Shown here piece after piece: positions 38,794 to 48,491 of a stretch of 64,000 nucleotides of DNA. This DNA comes from Shimia biformata. Lineage in GTDB: Bacteria; Pseudomonadota; Alphaproteobacteria; Rhodobacterales; Rhodobacteraceae. Each line of letters begins with the position of its first letter. Within the stretch, counting starts at the first letter, position 1. The notes under the pieces are model-generated. The model saw nothing but the letters and a program-made list of their open reading frames with translations, did not search any database and was not told the origin of the DNA. The position numbers were made by a program, and so were the translations under genes. The stretch lies in the NCBI RefSeq assembly GCF_016888515.1, contig NZ_JAFEJK010000001.1, forward strand, positions 1 through 64,000, in the 5' to 3' direction.

Positions 38794-38973
38794 TCAGGCA
38801 GCGTCCGCGTGGTCCTTGTGAACGAACTTGCAGTCGCAATAGGGGCACTCGACCCAACCGTGTTCATTCGGGATCTGCAGCCAGACGCGGGGATGGCCCA
38901 GGGCGCCCACGCCGCCGTCACAGGCAACCTTGTAGCTGTCCACGATCTTGGTTTCCGGCGCTTGGATGGTCAT
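38794..38973 (-). CDS. Small zinc-finger domain protein (NDUFS6-like)
   Basis: 59 residues ending [15 protein letters not shown], with earlier ACDGG; the Cys/His set fits the zinc-finger domain of the NDUFS6/complex I 13-kDa type. Such free-standing proteins are widespread in alphaproteobacteria and may associate with complex I. AAGGA precedes the ATG. Divergent from the ABC ATPase. Confidence 0.85.
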   Translation of the reverse strand: MTIQAPETKIVDSYKVACDGGVGALGHPRVWLQIPNEHGWVECPYCDCKFVHKDHADAA

Positions 38974-39059
38974 TCCGCGATGTCCTTCTGGTTGTCGTTG
39001 GCGGTCTGTTTGGCTATGCGCGAATATGAGCGAACAGGGACGCGGGGGCAAGTGCACGC

Positions 39060-39992
39060 ATGACGCAGAACGCCATTGAAATTCGCGGGTTGCAAAAGAC
39101 CTATCGGGGCGGACGCCACGAACCGGCAAAACAGGCGCTGAAGGGTGTCGATCTTGATATTCCTGCAGGCTCGATATTCGGCCTTTTGGGGCCAAACGGC
39201 GCCGGCAAGTCGACGATGATCAACATCATGGCCGGGCTTGTGACCAAAACGGCGGGGTCGGTTCGCATTTGGGGCTTCGACCAGGACCAGAACCCGCGCC
39301 AGGCCCGCGCCGCGATCGGGGTCATGCCACAAGAGCTGAACCTGGACCCGTTTTTTACCCCGCGCGGCGCGCTTGAGGTTCAGGCCGGGCTTTACGGGGT
39401 GCCAAAATCGCAGCGGCGTTCAGACGAGATATTGGAAATGGTCGGCCTGTCCGACAAGGCCGAAGCCTATGCCCGCACCCTGTCGGGCGGCATGCGTCGG
39501 CGGTTGCTCTTGGCCAAGGCGCTGGTGCATTTCCCGCAGGTTCTGGTTCTGGACGAGCCCACCGCCGGGGTCGACATCGAGCTGCGCCAGATGTTGTGGC
39601 AGAACGTCCGAAAACTGAACCGCGAGCGCGGCATGACCATCATCCTGACAACACATTATCTCGAAGAAGCCGAGGAAATGTGCGACGAAATCGCGATTGT
39701 CCATCAAGGCCAGAAGATCACGCAGGCCGCGACATCGGACCTGCTGGGCCAGATCGATGCCAAGACCATGGTCATCGACCCTGCATCCCCAGCCAAGATT
39801 TTGCCGCAAGCAGACGGGATCGACGTAACCCTGCGCGACGACGGCACCATCGCGCTCAGTTATCACGCCCGCCAGACCAGCGCCGAAGACGTGCTGCGCG
39901 CGGTGCGCGACGCCGGGATCACGATTCGCGACGTAAAGACCGAGCAGGCAGACCTTGAGGATGTGTTCCTCGACTTGACCCGCAGCCGCTAG
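39060..39992 (+). CDS. ABC-2-type transporter ATPase, no permease nearby
   Basis: 310 residues of the CcmA/YadG type: Walker [10 protein letters not shown], signature [15 protein letters not shown], Walker [14 protein letters not shown]-loop [16 protein letters not shown], and a C-terminal DUF4162-like extension. Proteins of this type drive two-component exporters with an ABC-2 permease. The next gene is on the opposite strand, so the partner must be encoded elsewhere or the ATPase acts alone. Confidence 0.9.
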   Translation: MTQNAIEIRGLQKTYRGGRHEPAKQALKGVDLDIPAGSIFGLLGPNGAGKSTMINIMAGLVTKTAGSVRIWGFDQDQNPRQARAAIGVMPQELNLDPFFTPRGALEVQAGLYGVPKSQRRSDEILEMVGLSDKAEAYARTLSGGMRRRLLLAKALVHFPQVLVLDEPTAGVDIELRQMLWQNVRKLNRERGMTIILTTHYLEEAEEMCDEIAIVHQGQKITQAATSDLLGQIDAKTMVIDPASPAKILPQADGIDVTLRDDGTIALSYHARQTSAEDVLRAVRDAGITIRDVKTEQADLEDVFLDLTRSR

Positions 39993-39998
39993 AAGCAG

Positions 39999-40352
39999 TT
40001 AGCTTTCGTTTGTCAAAAGCGCGACGGGCGTGTGTTCGTCGCGATAGAAATCCAGCGGCGCCGAGTCGGATGCCGCAGTCGAGCGCTTGAACTCGTAATG
40101 CATCAAGTCACCTTCGGCCTCGGACGCGACGATCAGGCATTGGTAGATGTGGCGCGCACCGTCGTACAGATCGACGAAACCGCGCAAATGCGGTGCGTCC
40201 TGAATATCAAGCGTAAAGCCATCGCTGCGGAATTTCAGGACCCTGAACATCTCTCCCCCGGCTTCGACGCGCAGGCGGCTTTTCTTTTTCAGGTCTTTCT
40301 TGCGCGCGGCATCCAGCCCCGCCTGGACCTCTTTTGGCAGAAAGGTGGTCAT
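39999..40352 (-). CDS. Conserved hypothetical protein (PilZ-like pattern uncertain)
   Basis: 117 residues from ATG 40352. Lysine-rich N-terminus (ARKKDLKKKSRLRVEAGG), then a beta-rich region (MFRVLKFRSDGFTLDIQDAP, LRGFVDLYDGARHIYQCLIV). The RR/FxVDxxxxxxL pattern is loosely like PilZ c-di-GMP domains but the key motifs are not clear. No membrane segment. Converges with the ABC ATPase. Confidence 0.7.
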   Translation of the reverse strand: MTTFLPKEVQAGLDAARKKDLKKKSRLRVEAGGEMFRVLKFRSDGFTLDIQDAPHLRGFVDLYDGARHIYQCLIVASEAEGDLMHYEFKRSTAASDSAPLDFYRDEHTPVALLTNES

Positions 40353-40538
40353 CGCGGTTTCTCCATCCCAGCCTACATTCGAGGCCGTACGGGTGATTCC
40401 GTCAAGCATTCCCATGAAGAACTTGTGAAACCTGTGCGCCAGCACACAACTGATTTGCGCTGTGTTGCGTTTTCGGCGCAGGTGACGCGACCTAGATGAG
40501 AAGCAGTGAAGCCGAAAAACAACCGGAGAGATTCTGCG

Positions 40539-41555
40539 ATGGGCCAACTTGTAGATGGGAAATGGGAAATCCGGCCGCTGCTGGACAAATCCAAGAGCGG
40601 CGCATTCAAGCGGAAACCATCACAGTTTCGCAACTGGATCACAGAAGATGGCTCGGCCGGTCCAAGCGGACAAGAGGGTTTCAAGGCGGAAAGCGGACGG
40701 TATCACCTCTATGTATCGCTGGCCTGCCCTTGGGCACACCGCACCCTTATCTTCCGGCAACTGAAGGGTCTTGAGGACCATATCGGGGTATCTGTCGTTC
40801 ATCCTGACATGCTGGATCATGGCTGGACATTTGACACCGACGACAAAGGGGCGACCGGAGACGATCTGTTCGGCTATGGCTTCGCGCATGAACTCTATTC
40901 CCGTGCCGATCCGCACTACACGGGTCGCGTGACGGTGCCGATCCTGTGGGACAAGACGCGAAATACAATTGTCTCGAATGAAAGTTCCGAGATCATCCGC
41001 ATGTTCAATTCCGCCTTTGACGGAATCACTGGCAACAAGATTGATTTCTTCCCCCACCCCCTTCGGGACGACATTGAGGCGGTCAATGAGCGTATCTATA
41101 ACACGCTCAACAACGGTGTGTACAAAGCCGGGTTTGCGCGCAGCCAGTCCGCCTATGATGCCGCGATCTACCCGCTGTTTGACACACTTGACTGGCTTGA
41201 AAATCGTCTGGAGTCACAGCGCTATCTGATGGGTGACACCCTGACGGAAGCCGATTGGCGCCTGTTTACGACTCTGGTTCGTTTCGACGCGGTGTATCAC
41301 ATCCATTTCAAATGCAGCCGCAACCGGATCGTGGATTTCCCGAACATTTGGGGCTTTACGCGCGAGCTGTTCCAAATGCCCGGAGTCGCCGAAACCGTGA
41401 ACTTCGATCACATCATCCGCCACTATTATTATAGCCATGAAAGCATCAATCCGAACAGGACAATACCCCTTGTCAGACTTGCGGGTTTTGATGCCCCCCA
41501 CAGACGAGACGAAGGCGGCACGGTCCGGGAACAGGTAGTTGCAGCCAACAGCTAG
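40539..41555 (+). CDS. Glutathionyl-hydroquinone reductase (GST Xi class)
   Basis: 338 residues. The catalytic Cys lies in SLACPWAHR, the CPWAH motif of YqjG/EcfG glutathionyl-hydroquinone reductases, which reduce glutathionyl-hydroquinones. The C-terminal helical domain carries FTTLVRFDAVYHIHFKCS, typical of the family. It is divergent from the 117-residue hypothetical gene, and its stop overlaps the convergent receiver gene by four bases. Confidence 0.93.
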   Translation: MGQLVDGKWEIRPLLDKSKSGAFKRKPSQFRNWITEDGSAGPSGQEGFKAESGRYHLYVSLACPWAHRTLIFRQLKGLEDHIGVSVVHPDMLDHGWTFDTDDKGATGDDLFGYGFAHELYSRADPHYTGRVTVPILWDKTRNTIVSNESSEIIRMFNSAFDGITGNKIDFFPHPLRDDIEAVNERIYNTLNNGVYKAGFARSQSAYDAAIYPLFDTLDWLENRLESQRYLMGDTLTEADWRLFTTLVRFDAVYHIHFKCSRNRIVDFPNIWGFTRELFQMPGVAETVNFDHIIRHYYYSHESINPNRTIPLVRLAGFDAPHRRDEGGTVREQVVAANS

Positions 41556-41917
41556 TCCGCGTCGGCATAGTGTTCGACGAGCGCAGCAAGATCCGTGGCA
41601 GAGGTTCCGGTGCGCACCATGGCACAGGCATTGGCACAATGCGAAAACACCGACCCGTCGGAAAAGAAACTGCTGTTGGTGACAAAGATCACCCGCGCCT
41701 TCGGGCGGCGATATCCCGCATAGTCGGCCACTGACAGCGCGCCGCCGCCGGGCAAGTCGAGGTCCAGAATGACAACGTCGAATCCTGCGCGGCGCAGCTT
41801 GTCGATGGCCTGCTCGATCGATACTGCCAAGTCGACCTGAGCCCCCATCCGTTGCAGATGCCGCATCCAGACAGTCCCGAGCGCTGGCTCACCCACTACA
41901 ATCAATACTCGCATCAT
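41552..41917 (-). CDS. Stand-alone receiver-like protein, degenerate
   Basis: 121 residues with the receiver fold and a phospho-acceptor-like Asp52 in ILDLDLPGGG. The N-terminal acidic pair is replaced (VVGEP instead of a DDEP-like sequence) and the conserved Lys near the end is missing (VRTGTSATDL). So metal-dependent phosphorylation is doubtful; it may act as a phosphorylation-independent adaptor. Two adjacent ATGs (41917, 41914) are possible starts. No kinase is adjacent. Confidence 0.8.
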   Translation of the reverse strand: MMRVLIVVGEPALGTVWMRHLQRMGAQVDLAVSIEQAIDKLRRAGFDVVILDLDLPGGGALSVADYAGYRRPKARVIFVTNSSFFSDGSVFSHCANACAMVRTGTSATDLAALVEHYADAD

Positions 41918-42089
41918 TCCCCGATCCGGGGGCAATCCCGGTTCACGCACATAATATCGCGGCGTTATCTCAAGATTGAACGGATTGATTAACGAATCCT
42001 TAACACGCCCGACGATCGGCCATGGCTTGCCAAACGTCGTTGATTGCGTTTGATGGCGTGAGCCGAAGGAATTGCGCAGGGGAACTGAC

Positions 42090-43034
42090 GTGCCGATTGA
42101 AACCAGGAATCGCGATCACGGAGGCGGGATCGACGCCGCCTGTCTGCGGTTTGGAGGCGCAAGGCATGACTGGCTGGACCTGTCGACGGGGATCAACCCA
42201 CTGCCCTACCCGGTGTACGAATTTCCTTCCGACGCATGGACTTCACTTCCTGACAGGGCAGCGCAGACTCGGCTGATCGACGCCGCACGTCAGTTCTGGG
42301 ACGTACCAGAAGGGTTCGACATCCTGCCGGTTCACGGTGCATCAGCCGCCATAGCCGCCCTGCCGCGCGTTTTGCCAGGACAAAACGTCCATATTCCCGC
42401 CCCGACGTACAACGAACACGCCGCCGCTTTTGACGCGGCACGCTGGTCCCCGGCGGAGCGTGACGCCGATGTTCAGGTGATTGTTCATCCCAACAATCCC
42501 GATGGTCGGCTGTGGCGTCGGGACGAGGCCTCGGCACCGTTCACAGTCGTCGACGAGAGTTTTTGCGACGTCGCGCCCGGCAAATCGCTGTTGCCGCATC
42601 TGAATCCGGCGGACGGGCTGGTTCTAAAGAGCTTTGGCAAGTTCTGGGGGCTGGCCGGGCTGAGGCTGGGCTTTGTGATTGCGGCACCTGACATCATCGG
42701 CGCGATGGCGGACGCGACGGGGCCATGGTCGGTTTCAGGCCCCGCGCTAGACATTGGTGCAAGGGCATTGTCTGACCTGGACTGGGCAACTTCCACACGC
42801 GCACGTCTGACACGCGACGCTACCAGGCTTGACCGCCTGATGGCCAAGTCCGGGGCGGAACTTGCGGGTGGCACAAGCCTGTTCCGCCTGTACGCGGTCG
42901 ATGACGCCGCCACCTGGCAAGAGCGGCTTGCCCGCGCCCATGTTTGGTCTCGCATTTTCCCCTATTCAAAAACCTGGCTGCGACTTGGTCTTCCCGCCCC
43001 GGACCGCTGGGAACAACTGGAGGCGGCGTTGTGA
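42090..43034 (+). CDS. cobD: Threonine-phosphate decarboxylase / aminotransferase class I-like
   Basis: 314 residues from a GTG at 42090 behind AGGGGA. A PLP enzyme of the histidinol-phosphate aminotransferase type: [20 protein letters not shown] and the PLP-lysine region [16 protein letters not shown] are typical of CobD (called CobC in P. denitrificans). It makes aminopropanol phosphate for the cobalamin nucleotide loop. It overlaps cbiB by four bases (GTGA). An in-frame TTG at 42072 is less likely. Confidence 0.9.
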   Translation: MPIETRNRDHGGGIDAACLRFGGARHDWLDLSTGINPLPYPVYEFPSDAWTSLPDRAAQTRLIDAARQFWDVPEGFDILPVHGASAAIAALPRVLPGQNVHIPAPTYNEHAAAFDAARWSPAERDADVQVIVHPNNPDGRLWRRDEASAPFTVVDESFCDVAPGKSLLPHLNPADGLVLKSFGKFWGLAGLRLGFVIAAPDIIGAMADATGPWSVSGPALDIGARALSDLDWATSTRARLTRDATRLDRLMAKSGAELAGGTSLFRLYAVDDAATWQERLARAHVWSRIFPYSKTWLRLGLPAPDRWEQLEAAL

Positions 43035-43939
43035 GTACCTCTTTCCTGCTTGTCCTTGCGCTGTGTCTGGACGCCGCCCTTGGGGAACCGCGCTGGCTGT
43101 GGTCACGCCTGCCACATCCGGCCGTTCTGATGGGCCGGCTGATCGGTTGGGCGGATCGCAATTGGAACCAAGGCGCAAATCAGCGCGAAAAAGGCGCAGC
43201 GGTTGTCGTTGCACTTGTTGTCGGGATGGCGGTTCTTGGCGCGGTTCTTTCGGCTTTGGGCTGGGTCGTCACCGTGGTTGTCGCCACGATCCTTCTGGCG
43301 CAGCGATCGCTAGTCGATCATGTGCAGGCGGTCGCCGACGCGCTGCGCCTTTCGACGGGGGACGGGCGGCTGATGGTGGCGCGCATCGTCAGCCGCGACA
43401 CATCCGACATGGACCAAAGTGCTGTGTCGCGTTCTGCCATCGAATCCGCCGCGGAAAACCTTTCGGACGGCGTTGTCGCACCGGCATTCTGGTTCCTAGT
43501 CGCCGGATTGCCCGGACTATTGATCTACAAGGCCATCAACACCGCCGACAGCATGATCGGCTATCGCACTGACCGTTACGAGGAGTTTGGCAAGGCGGCG
43601 GCGCGGCTGGACGATCTGTTGAATTTCATTCCAGCCCGTTTGACCGCCATCATGATCGCTGTCGGTTGGGGACTTCTGGGTGAGTGGTCCGCCATTCGCT
43701 TGGATGCGCGCCAGCACCGTTCACCAAATGCAGGCTGGCCCGAGGCCGCAATGTCCCGCGCCATTGGCGTGGCGCTGTCCGGCCCGCGATCCTATGATGG
43801 CGCACTGCGCGAATTCCCGTTTGTTAATCCAGAAGGTAAGCGCATTTTGGGGGCTACGGATATTGATGCCGCAATCCGGGTTCTGTGGGCGATTTGGGGT
43901 GGCCTGTTGGTGATCGCCCTGATCCTGACTCTGTTGTGA
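43031..43939 (+). CDS. cbiB: Adenosylcobinamide-phosphate synthase
   Basis: 302 residues from a GTG overlapping the cobD stop. Polytopic membrane protein; CLDAALGEP and [11 protein letters not shown] at the N-terminus, [28 protein letters not shown] and [13 protein letters not shown] are CbiB (CobD in P. denitrificans) signatures. It joins aminopropanol phosphate to adenosylcobyric acid, using the product of the preceding gene. No other cobalamin genes are within the window. Confidence 0.95.
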   Translation: MSTSFLLVLALCLDAALGEPRWLWSRLPHPAVLMGRLIGWADRNWNQGANQREKGAAVVVALVVGMAVLGAVLSALGWVVTVVVATILLAQRSLVDHVQAVADALRLSTGDGRLMVARIVSRDTSDMDQSAVSRSAIESAAENLSDGVVAPAFWFLVAGLPGLLIYKAINTADSMIGYRTDRYEEFGKAAARLDDLLNFIPARLTAIMIAVGWGLLGEWSAIRLDARQHRSPNAGWPEAAMSRAIGVALSGPRSYDGALREFPFVNPEGKRILGATDIDAAIRVLWAIWGGLLVIALILTLL

Positions 43940-44000
43940 TGCTTGAAGCGAAAGGCTGACCTGCTAACCTTTCCCCAACGATTTGATATGAGGATTTCCC

Positions 44001-45170
44001 ATGCGTCTGTTTTTCTCAGCGGCCCTGTTTGCGCTTTCCACCCAGTTTGCCCATGCCAATACACCCTGTGGCGGTTCGTTCAACGGCTTCGTGGGTGATC
44101 TCAAGGCCGAGGCCTTGGCCAAGGGGCACGCCCGCAAAACGGTGGACAAGTTCTTTTCCAGCGTCCGCCACGACCCAAAAACGATCAAGGCAGACCGGGC
44201 GCAGGGTGTTTTCCAGATGCCGTTCATCGACTTTTCACGCCGTCTGATCAGCCAGAACCGGATCAATGTCGGCCAAAAGAAAGCACAGCAATACAAATCC
44301 GTCTTTGACACGATCGAGCGGAACTACGGCGTGTCGCGCGGTGTGCTTCTGGCGTTCTGGGCGTTTGAAACCGACTACGGTGCTTTTCAGGGTGATTTCA
44401 ACACATTGAATTCGCTCGTGACGCTGTCGCATGACTGCCGCCGCCCTGCCTTGTTCCGACCGCAGGTCTTTGCCGCGCTCGAACTCTACGAACGTGGAGA
44501 TTTCGATCCACAAAAGACAACAGGTGCATGGGCGGGTGAGATCGGCATGGTCCAGATGCTTCCGGCTGACATCCTTGAGAACGGCGTCGATGGAGACGGA
44601 GACGGCAAGGTTCGCCTGAAGACCTCGGCCCCGGACGCACTGATGTCCGGTGGAAAGATGCTGCAGCATCTTGGCTGGCGCAAAGGCGAGCCGTGGCTGC
44701 AAGAGGTCAGCGTTCCGGCCAATCTGGACTGGTCGAAAAGCGGATTGGACACAACCCTTTCGACCGGCGAATGGGCGCAGATGGGTGTCAAGCCGCGTTA
44801 TGGCAAGCTGGCGAACCTGCCGGCGTCGCTGCTGCTGCCGCAGGGCCGAAAGGGACCGGCATTTTTGGCATATCCAAATTTCAACGTCTATTTCGAGTGG
44901 AACAAAAGCTTTGTCTACGTGACCACAGCGGCCTATTTCGCCACGCGACTGGAAGGCGCACCGGTCTATGATGCGGGTTCGCCCGAGCCGGGGCTGTCCA
45001 GTGGCCAGATGAAGCAGTTGCAGCAGAAACTGAAGTCGCGCGGCCACGATGTCGGCAAGGTTGACGGCATCCTCGGCGCCAAGACCCGCGCGGCCGTTCA
45101 GAAAGAACAGCAACGTCTGGGTTTGCCCGCTGATGCGTGGCCGACCCCAGCGCTTTTGAACAAGCTCTGA
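44001..45170 (+). CDS. Lytic murein transglycosylase (MltB family) with peptidoglycan-binding domain
   Basis: 389 residues: signal peptide (MRLFFSAALFALSTQFAHA), MltB/SLT-like catalytic domain with the catalytic Glu in AFWAFETDYGAFQG, then a C-terminal peptidoglycan-binding type 1 domain (KLKSRGHDVGKVDGILGAKT). It cleaves glycan strands in the periplasm. GAGGATT lies upstream. It converges with the sulfotransferase. Confidence 0.94.
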   Translation: MRLFFSAALFALSTQFAHANTPCGGSFNGFVGDLKAEALAKGHARKTVDKFFSSVRHDPKTIKADRAQGVFQMPFIDFSRRLISQNRINVGQKKAQQYKSVFDTIERNYGVSRGVLLAFWAFETDYGAFQGDFNTLNSLVTLSHDCRRPALFRPQVFAALELYERGDFDPQKTTGAWAGEIGMVQMLPADILENGVDGDGDGKVRLKTSAPDALMSGGKMLQHLGWRKGEPWLQEVSVPANLDWSKSGLDTTLSTGEWAQMGVKPRYGKLANLPASLLLPQGRKGPAFLAYPNFNVYFEWNKSFVYVTTAAYFATRLEGAPVYDAGSPEPGLSSGQMKQLQQKLKSRGHDVGKVDGILGAKTRAAVQKEQQRLGLPADAWPTPALLNKL

Positions 45171-45189
45171 CCGCGTTCAGACCCGTTGA

Positions 45190-46008
45190 TCAGTCGCCCA
45201 GCTTGGCGTGGACCTCATCAAGGTCGATCTCGCCGATGGGCATCTTGTTCGACGGGTCTTCGAAGTCATATTTGAACAGGTCGAAATCGCGTTTGTAGAT
45301 TTCATATACCAAGTGCATCGACAGATCGTCGAAATAGTCCTCGACGGGATGAGCGCGCTTGGGTCCGTGACCTTCGGATTCATTGAAACGCGGCACCTTG
45401 GCCAAATCGACGGAATGCGCCGTGTCGATGGCATCCAGCACCTGCTGCATCCCGTCGTTGAAACTTTCGGTCCAGAAGATCTTGTCGTAGCGCCCGCCAT
45501 TTACAATGAAAGTCGAAACATGGCCCGACATCGCCGACCAATGAATGTCAGGCTCCATCGGACGGCGCCAGCGGATGGTATCGCGGGCAAACAGAAGGAA
45601 GCGGCGGAAGCTTTGAATCTGGTCGAACTCGGCCTTGCCGTCATCGCCACCGACTTCGATCCCGTATTTCTGAATCAGCATCGGCACCAGATTTCCGCGA
45701 TAGCGTTTTCCGTTGCGCTGAATGCCGCAAATCTTGTCGAAAAACGAGCTGAGGATACGGGTATAAGGGTTGCGAACGCAGGTGAAGGCATAGGACTTGT
45801 GCTGGGTCACATTTTCGGTGATCAGCGGCTGGCTGTCCTCCAGCGCCCATTTGTGCATCCCGTCCTTGGCGTCGTGAATATCACCATCGAAATAGCGGCC
45901 ATGGTCAGAGTAATACATGATCTGCCCGATGGTCGAGCAGGCGCATTTCGGGACGACCCTGTAAACGACGCTTTCGGACTCAGTCATCCAGGTTCCGGGA
46001 AATCCCAT
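45190..46008 (-). CDS. Sulfotransferase family 2 protein
   Basis: 272 residues from ATG 46008 (behind GGAGG; an ATG at 46026 is possible). The PAPS 5'-phosphosulfate loop is seen as PKCACSTIGQ (Lys21) and the 3'-phosphate loop as CVRNPYTRILSSFFDK. It probably transfers sulfate to a glycan. It is divergent from a GT14-type glycosyltransferase, suggesting the two act on the same surface polysaccharide or glycoconjugate. Confidence 0.87.
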   Translation of the reverse strand: MGFPGTWMTESESVVYRVVPKCACSTIGQIMYYSDHGRYFDGDIHDAKDGMHKWALEDSQPLITENVTQHKSYAFTCVRNPYTRILSSFFDKICGIQRNGKRYRGNLVPMLIQKYGIEVGGDDGKAEFDQIQSFRRFLLFARDTIRWRRPMEPDIHWSAMSGHVSTFIVNGGRYDKIFWTESFNDGMQQVLDAIDTAHSVDLAKVPRFNESEGHGPKRAHPVEDYFDDLSMHLVYEIYKRDFDLFKYDFEDPSNKMPIGEIDLDEVHAKLGD

Positions 46009-46151
46009 ATTGCGATGCCTCCGCATTCAGACCGCTTGGCAGCGGTTTCGAATTGATTTGCAAACAAAAAAGCAAACAATACTGGTTTATTCAATCACCG
46101 TTCCTGATAATCAGGAAACAATCGAGCAGAACAAGGACCGGCGTTTCCCAG

Positions 46152-47729
46152 ATGGCAAGAATTGCATATATCCTTCTATGCCATAAGGATCCCGAGTCGA
46201 TCATCCTGCAAGCGCAACGCCTGACCGCGACAGGCGACTATATTGCGATCCATTTCGACGCCAGTGCAAAGCCCGAACACTATACCCTGATCCGAGACGC
46301 GCTGGACGACAATCCCAACGTCACCTTTGCCAGAAAGCGGATCAAATGCGGCTGGGGGGAATGGTCTCTGGTCCAGGCCACGATCAACGCGCTCGAAGTT
46401 GCTGTCGAGACCTTCCCGCGCGCCACGCATTTCTACATGCTGTCCGGCGACTGCATGGCAATCAAATCGTCGGAATACGTGCATGACTTCCTAGATGAAA
46501 ACGACGCGGATTTCATCGAAAGCTTCGACTATTTCGACAGCGACTGGATCAAGACCGGCTGGAAGGAAGAGCGGCTGATCTATCGCCACTGGTTTAATGA
46601 GCGCACCCAGAAACGCCGGTTTTACTGGATGTTCCATCTTCAGAAGAAACTGGGACTGACGCGCAAGATTCCCGATGACATTCAGGTCATGATCGGCAGC
46701 CAATGGTGGTGCCTGCGCCGACAGACGATCGAGTGGATCCTGGACTTCATCGCTCGCCGCAAGGATGTGATGCGCTTTTTCCGCACCACATGGATCCCGG
46801 ACGAAACCTTTTTCCAGACTTTGGTGCCCCATCTGATCCCGGAAAGCGAGATTCGCAGGCGAACACTGACATTCCTGATGTTCACCGACTACGGGATGCC
46901 GCTGACCTTCTACAACGACCACTACGACCTGCTTCTGAATCAGGATTTCCTGTTTGCCCGCAAGATCAGCCCCGAGGCCCTTGAGCTGAAAGAGAGGTTG
47001 GGGCAGCTTTATGCCGCCAAGGGCGTCAAATTCGAGATTTCCGGCGAGGGGCCGAACCTGTTCAAGTTCCTGACCGGTCGGGGGCGGATCGGGAGGCGAT
47101 TTGCGTCGCGGTTCTGGGAATCTGAATCCACTCTGGGCCGCAACCGAGAACTGCTGATCATCGTCTGCAAGAAATGGCACGTGGCCAAGCGCCTTCTTTG
47201 GCGCATCCACGAGGAAACCGGCATTCCGGCCATCGAATACCTGTTCAATGAAGACGGCACATCGCTGCCTGACCTTGGCGGGATCCAGTCGACCCTGGAA
47301 AAGCGCACCCGCCATCGCCGCGCATTGACGCGGATGCTGTTTGACTTCTACACCACTGACCGGCTGCTGATCTGCATGGATTCCAGTTCGATCGACCTGT
47401 TACACGACTTTTTCGGAGATCGCTCCAAGACCAGGCTGCTTGAGATCCAGTGCGATTTCACCGATGACTACCTGATCGGCCATGCGACCCGGATCGGGCT
47501 TGCCGGGGAGCGGACGCCGCAGGACACGATCGAACGGCTTTTGCCAACGATCCGGCAGGATATCGTGCTGGAAAGCGACCACATCCGCGACGCGAATTTT
47601 GAAAACCACGCGCGTTTACGCCAGAGCGACGACATCGACGATCGCGCCGCGGCACTGATGGATTTTCTGTCAGTTGGTGAAGACCGGGCTCGTCGGATCG
47701 CCGACCTGCCGCACCTGTTTGACGACTAA
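46152..47729 (+). CDS. Core-2/I-branching-type glycosyltransferase (GT14) with C-terminal extension
   Basis: 525 residues. The N-terminal 290 residues match beta-1,6-N-acetylglucosaminyltransferase-like GT14: YILLCHKDPE, GWGEWSLVQATINAL and FYMLSGDCMAIKS. The C-terminal ~200 residues (from about 320) form an additional, unassigned domain, a combination seen in Rhodobacterales. Cytosolic, no signal. Divergent from the sulfotransferase over a 143-bp gap. Confidence 0.85.
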   Translation: MARIAYILLCHKDPESIILQAQRLTATGDYIAIHFDASAKPEHYTLIRDALDDNPNVTFARKRIKCGWGEWSLVQATINALEVAVETFPRATHFYMLSGDCMAIKSSEYVHDFLDENDADFIESFDYFDSDWIKTGWKEERLIYRHWFNERTQKRRFYWMFHLQKKLGLTRKIPDDIQVMIGSQWWCLRRQTIEWILDFIARRKDVMRFFRTTWIPDETFFQTLVPHLIPESEIRRRTLTFLMFTDYGMPLTFYNDHYDLLLNQDFLFARKISPEALELKERLGQLYAAKGVKFEISGEGPNLFKFLTGRGRIGRRFASRFWESESTLGRNRELLIIVCKKWHVAKRLLWRIHEETGIPAIEYLFNEDGTSLPDLGGIQSTLEKRTRHRRALTRMLFDFYTTDRLLICMDSSSIDLLHDFFGDRSKTRLLEIQCDFTDDYLIGHATRIGLAGERTPQDTIERLLPTIRQDIVLESDHIRDANFENHARLRQSDDIDDRAAALMDFLSVGEDRARRIADLPHLFDD

Positions 47730-47741
47730 GTCCCGGCCCGA

Positions 47742-48491
47742 TCAGATGGTGATGCCGCCATCTACCTGAAGTGTCTGGCCAGTGATGAACCTGCCATCTT
47801 CGCTGGCAAGGAAAGCGCAGATGCCGGCGATTTCTTCGGGCTTTCCCAAACGGCCTGACGGCTGGCGGCTGATGAAGAAATCCCATGCCTTGTCGCGACT
47901 GCCGAACTGCTCGGCCAGTTCCTCGATCCTCTGGTGCAGGCTGGGGCTGTCGACTGTGCCGGGGCAGACCGCATTGCAACGCAGCCCCTCGGCCACATAA
48001 TCCGCTGCCATTGCTTTGGTCAGACCGATGACACCGCCTTTGGCTGCGCCGTATGCAACTCGCTTCGGAAATCCCTTCAACGACGAAGCAACCGAGGCGA
48101 TGAAGGTCAGCGCGCCGCCATGGGCACGCATCTTTGGCACTGCGCCTGCGGCCACGTTGTAGGCACTGTCCAGCGTGATCGCCAAGGACCGGCGCCAGTC
48201 GGCGGGGCTGCATTCCTCGATCGTGCCCTGATGAACATAGCCAACCGCGTGAACCAGCGTATCGATCCGCTCAAACCCGGCGAAATAGGCCTGCACCGCG
48301 TCATAATCGGTAGCATCAAGCGCCGCGGTTTCGCCACCGAAACCGGCAAGAAGTTCGGCGTTCAGATCCGAGGCAAAAACCGTCGCGCCCTCGGCACGCA
48401 GGCGGTCCGCCACGGCGCGGCCGATGCCCTGACCGGCAGCAGTCACCACGGCGACCTGCCCTGTCAAACGACCTTTGTCAGTGGTTGTCAC
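47742..48491 (-). CDS. SDR dehydrogenase, BDH2 / keto-deoxy-sugar-acid dehydrogenase-like
   Basis: 249 residues. Rossmann motif TAAGQGIG (17-24), catalytic Ser133/Tyr147/Lys151 (IASVASS, YGAAK). [14 protein letters not shown] and [15 protein letters not shown] closely follow the BDH2 branch, which includes bacterial 2-keto-3-deoxy-L-fuconate and L-rhamnonate 4-dehydrogenases. In this operon it would oxidise the IlvD/Edd product to a 2,4-diketo-3-deoxy acid. Its start overlaps the dehydratase stop by 14 bases. Exact substrate unknown. Confidence 0.88.
   Translation of the reverse strand: MTTTDKGRLTGQVAVVTAAGQGIGRAVADRLRAEGATVFASDLNAELLAGFGGETAALDATDYDAVQAYFAGFERIDTLVHAVGYVHQGTIEECSPADWRRSLAITLDSAYNVAAGAVPKMRAHGGALTFIASVASSLKGFPKRVAYGAAKGGVIGLTKAMAADYVAEGLRCNAVCPGTVDSPSLHQRIEELAEQFGSRDKAWDFFISRQPSGRLGKPEEIAGICAFLASEDGRFITGQTLQVDGGITI

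Noticed and set aside
41918-42089. Cobalamin riboswitch before cobD
   Set aside because: No B12-box-like segment or conserved stem was seen in the gap.
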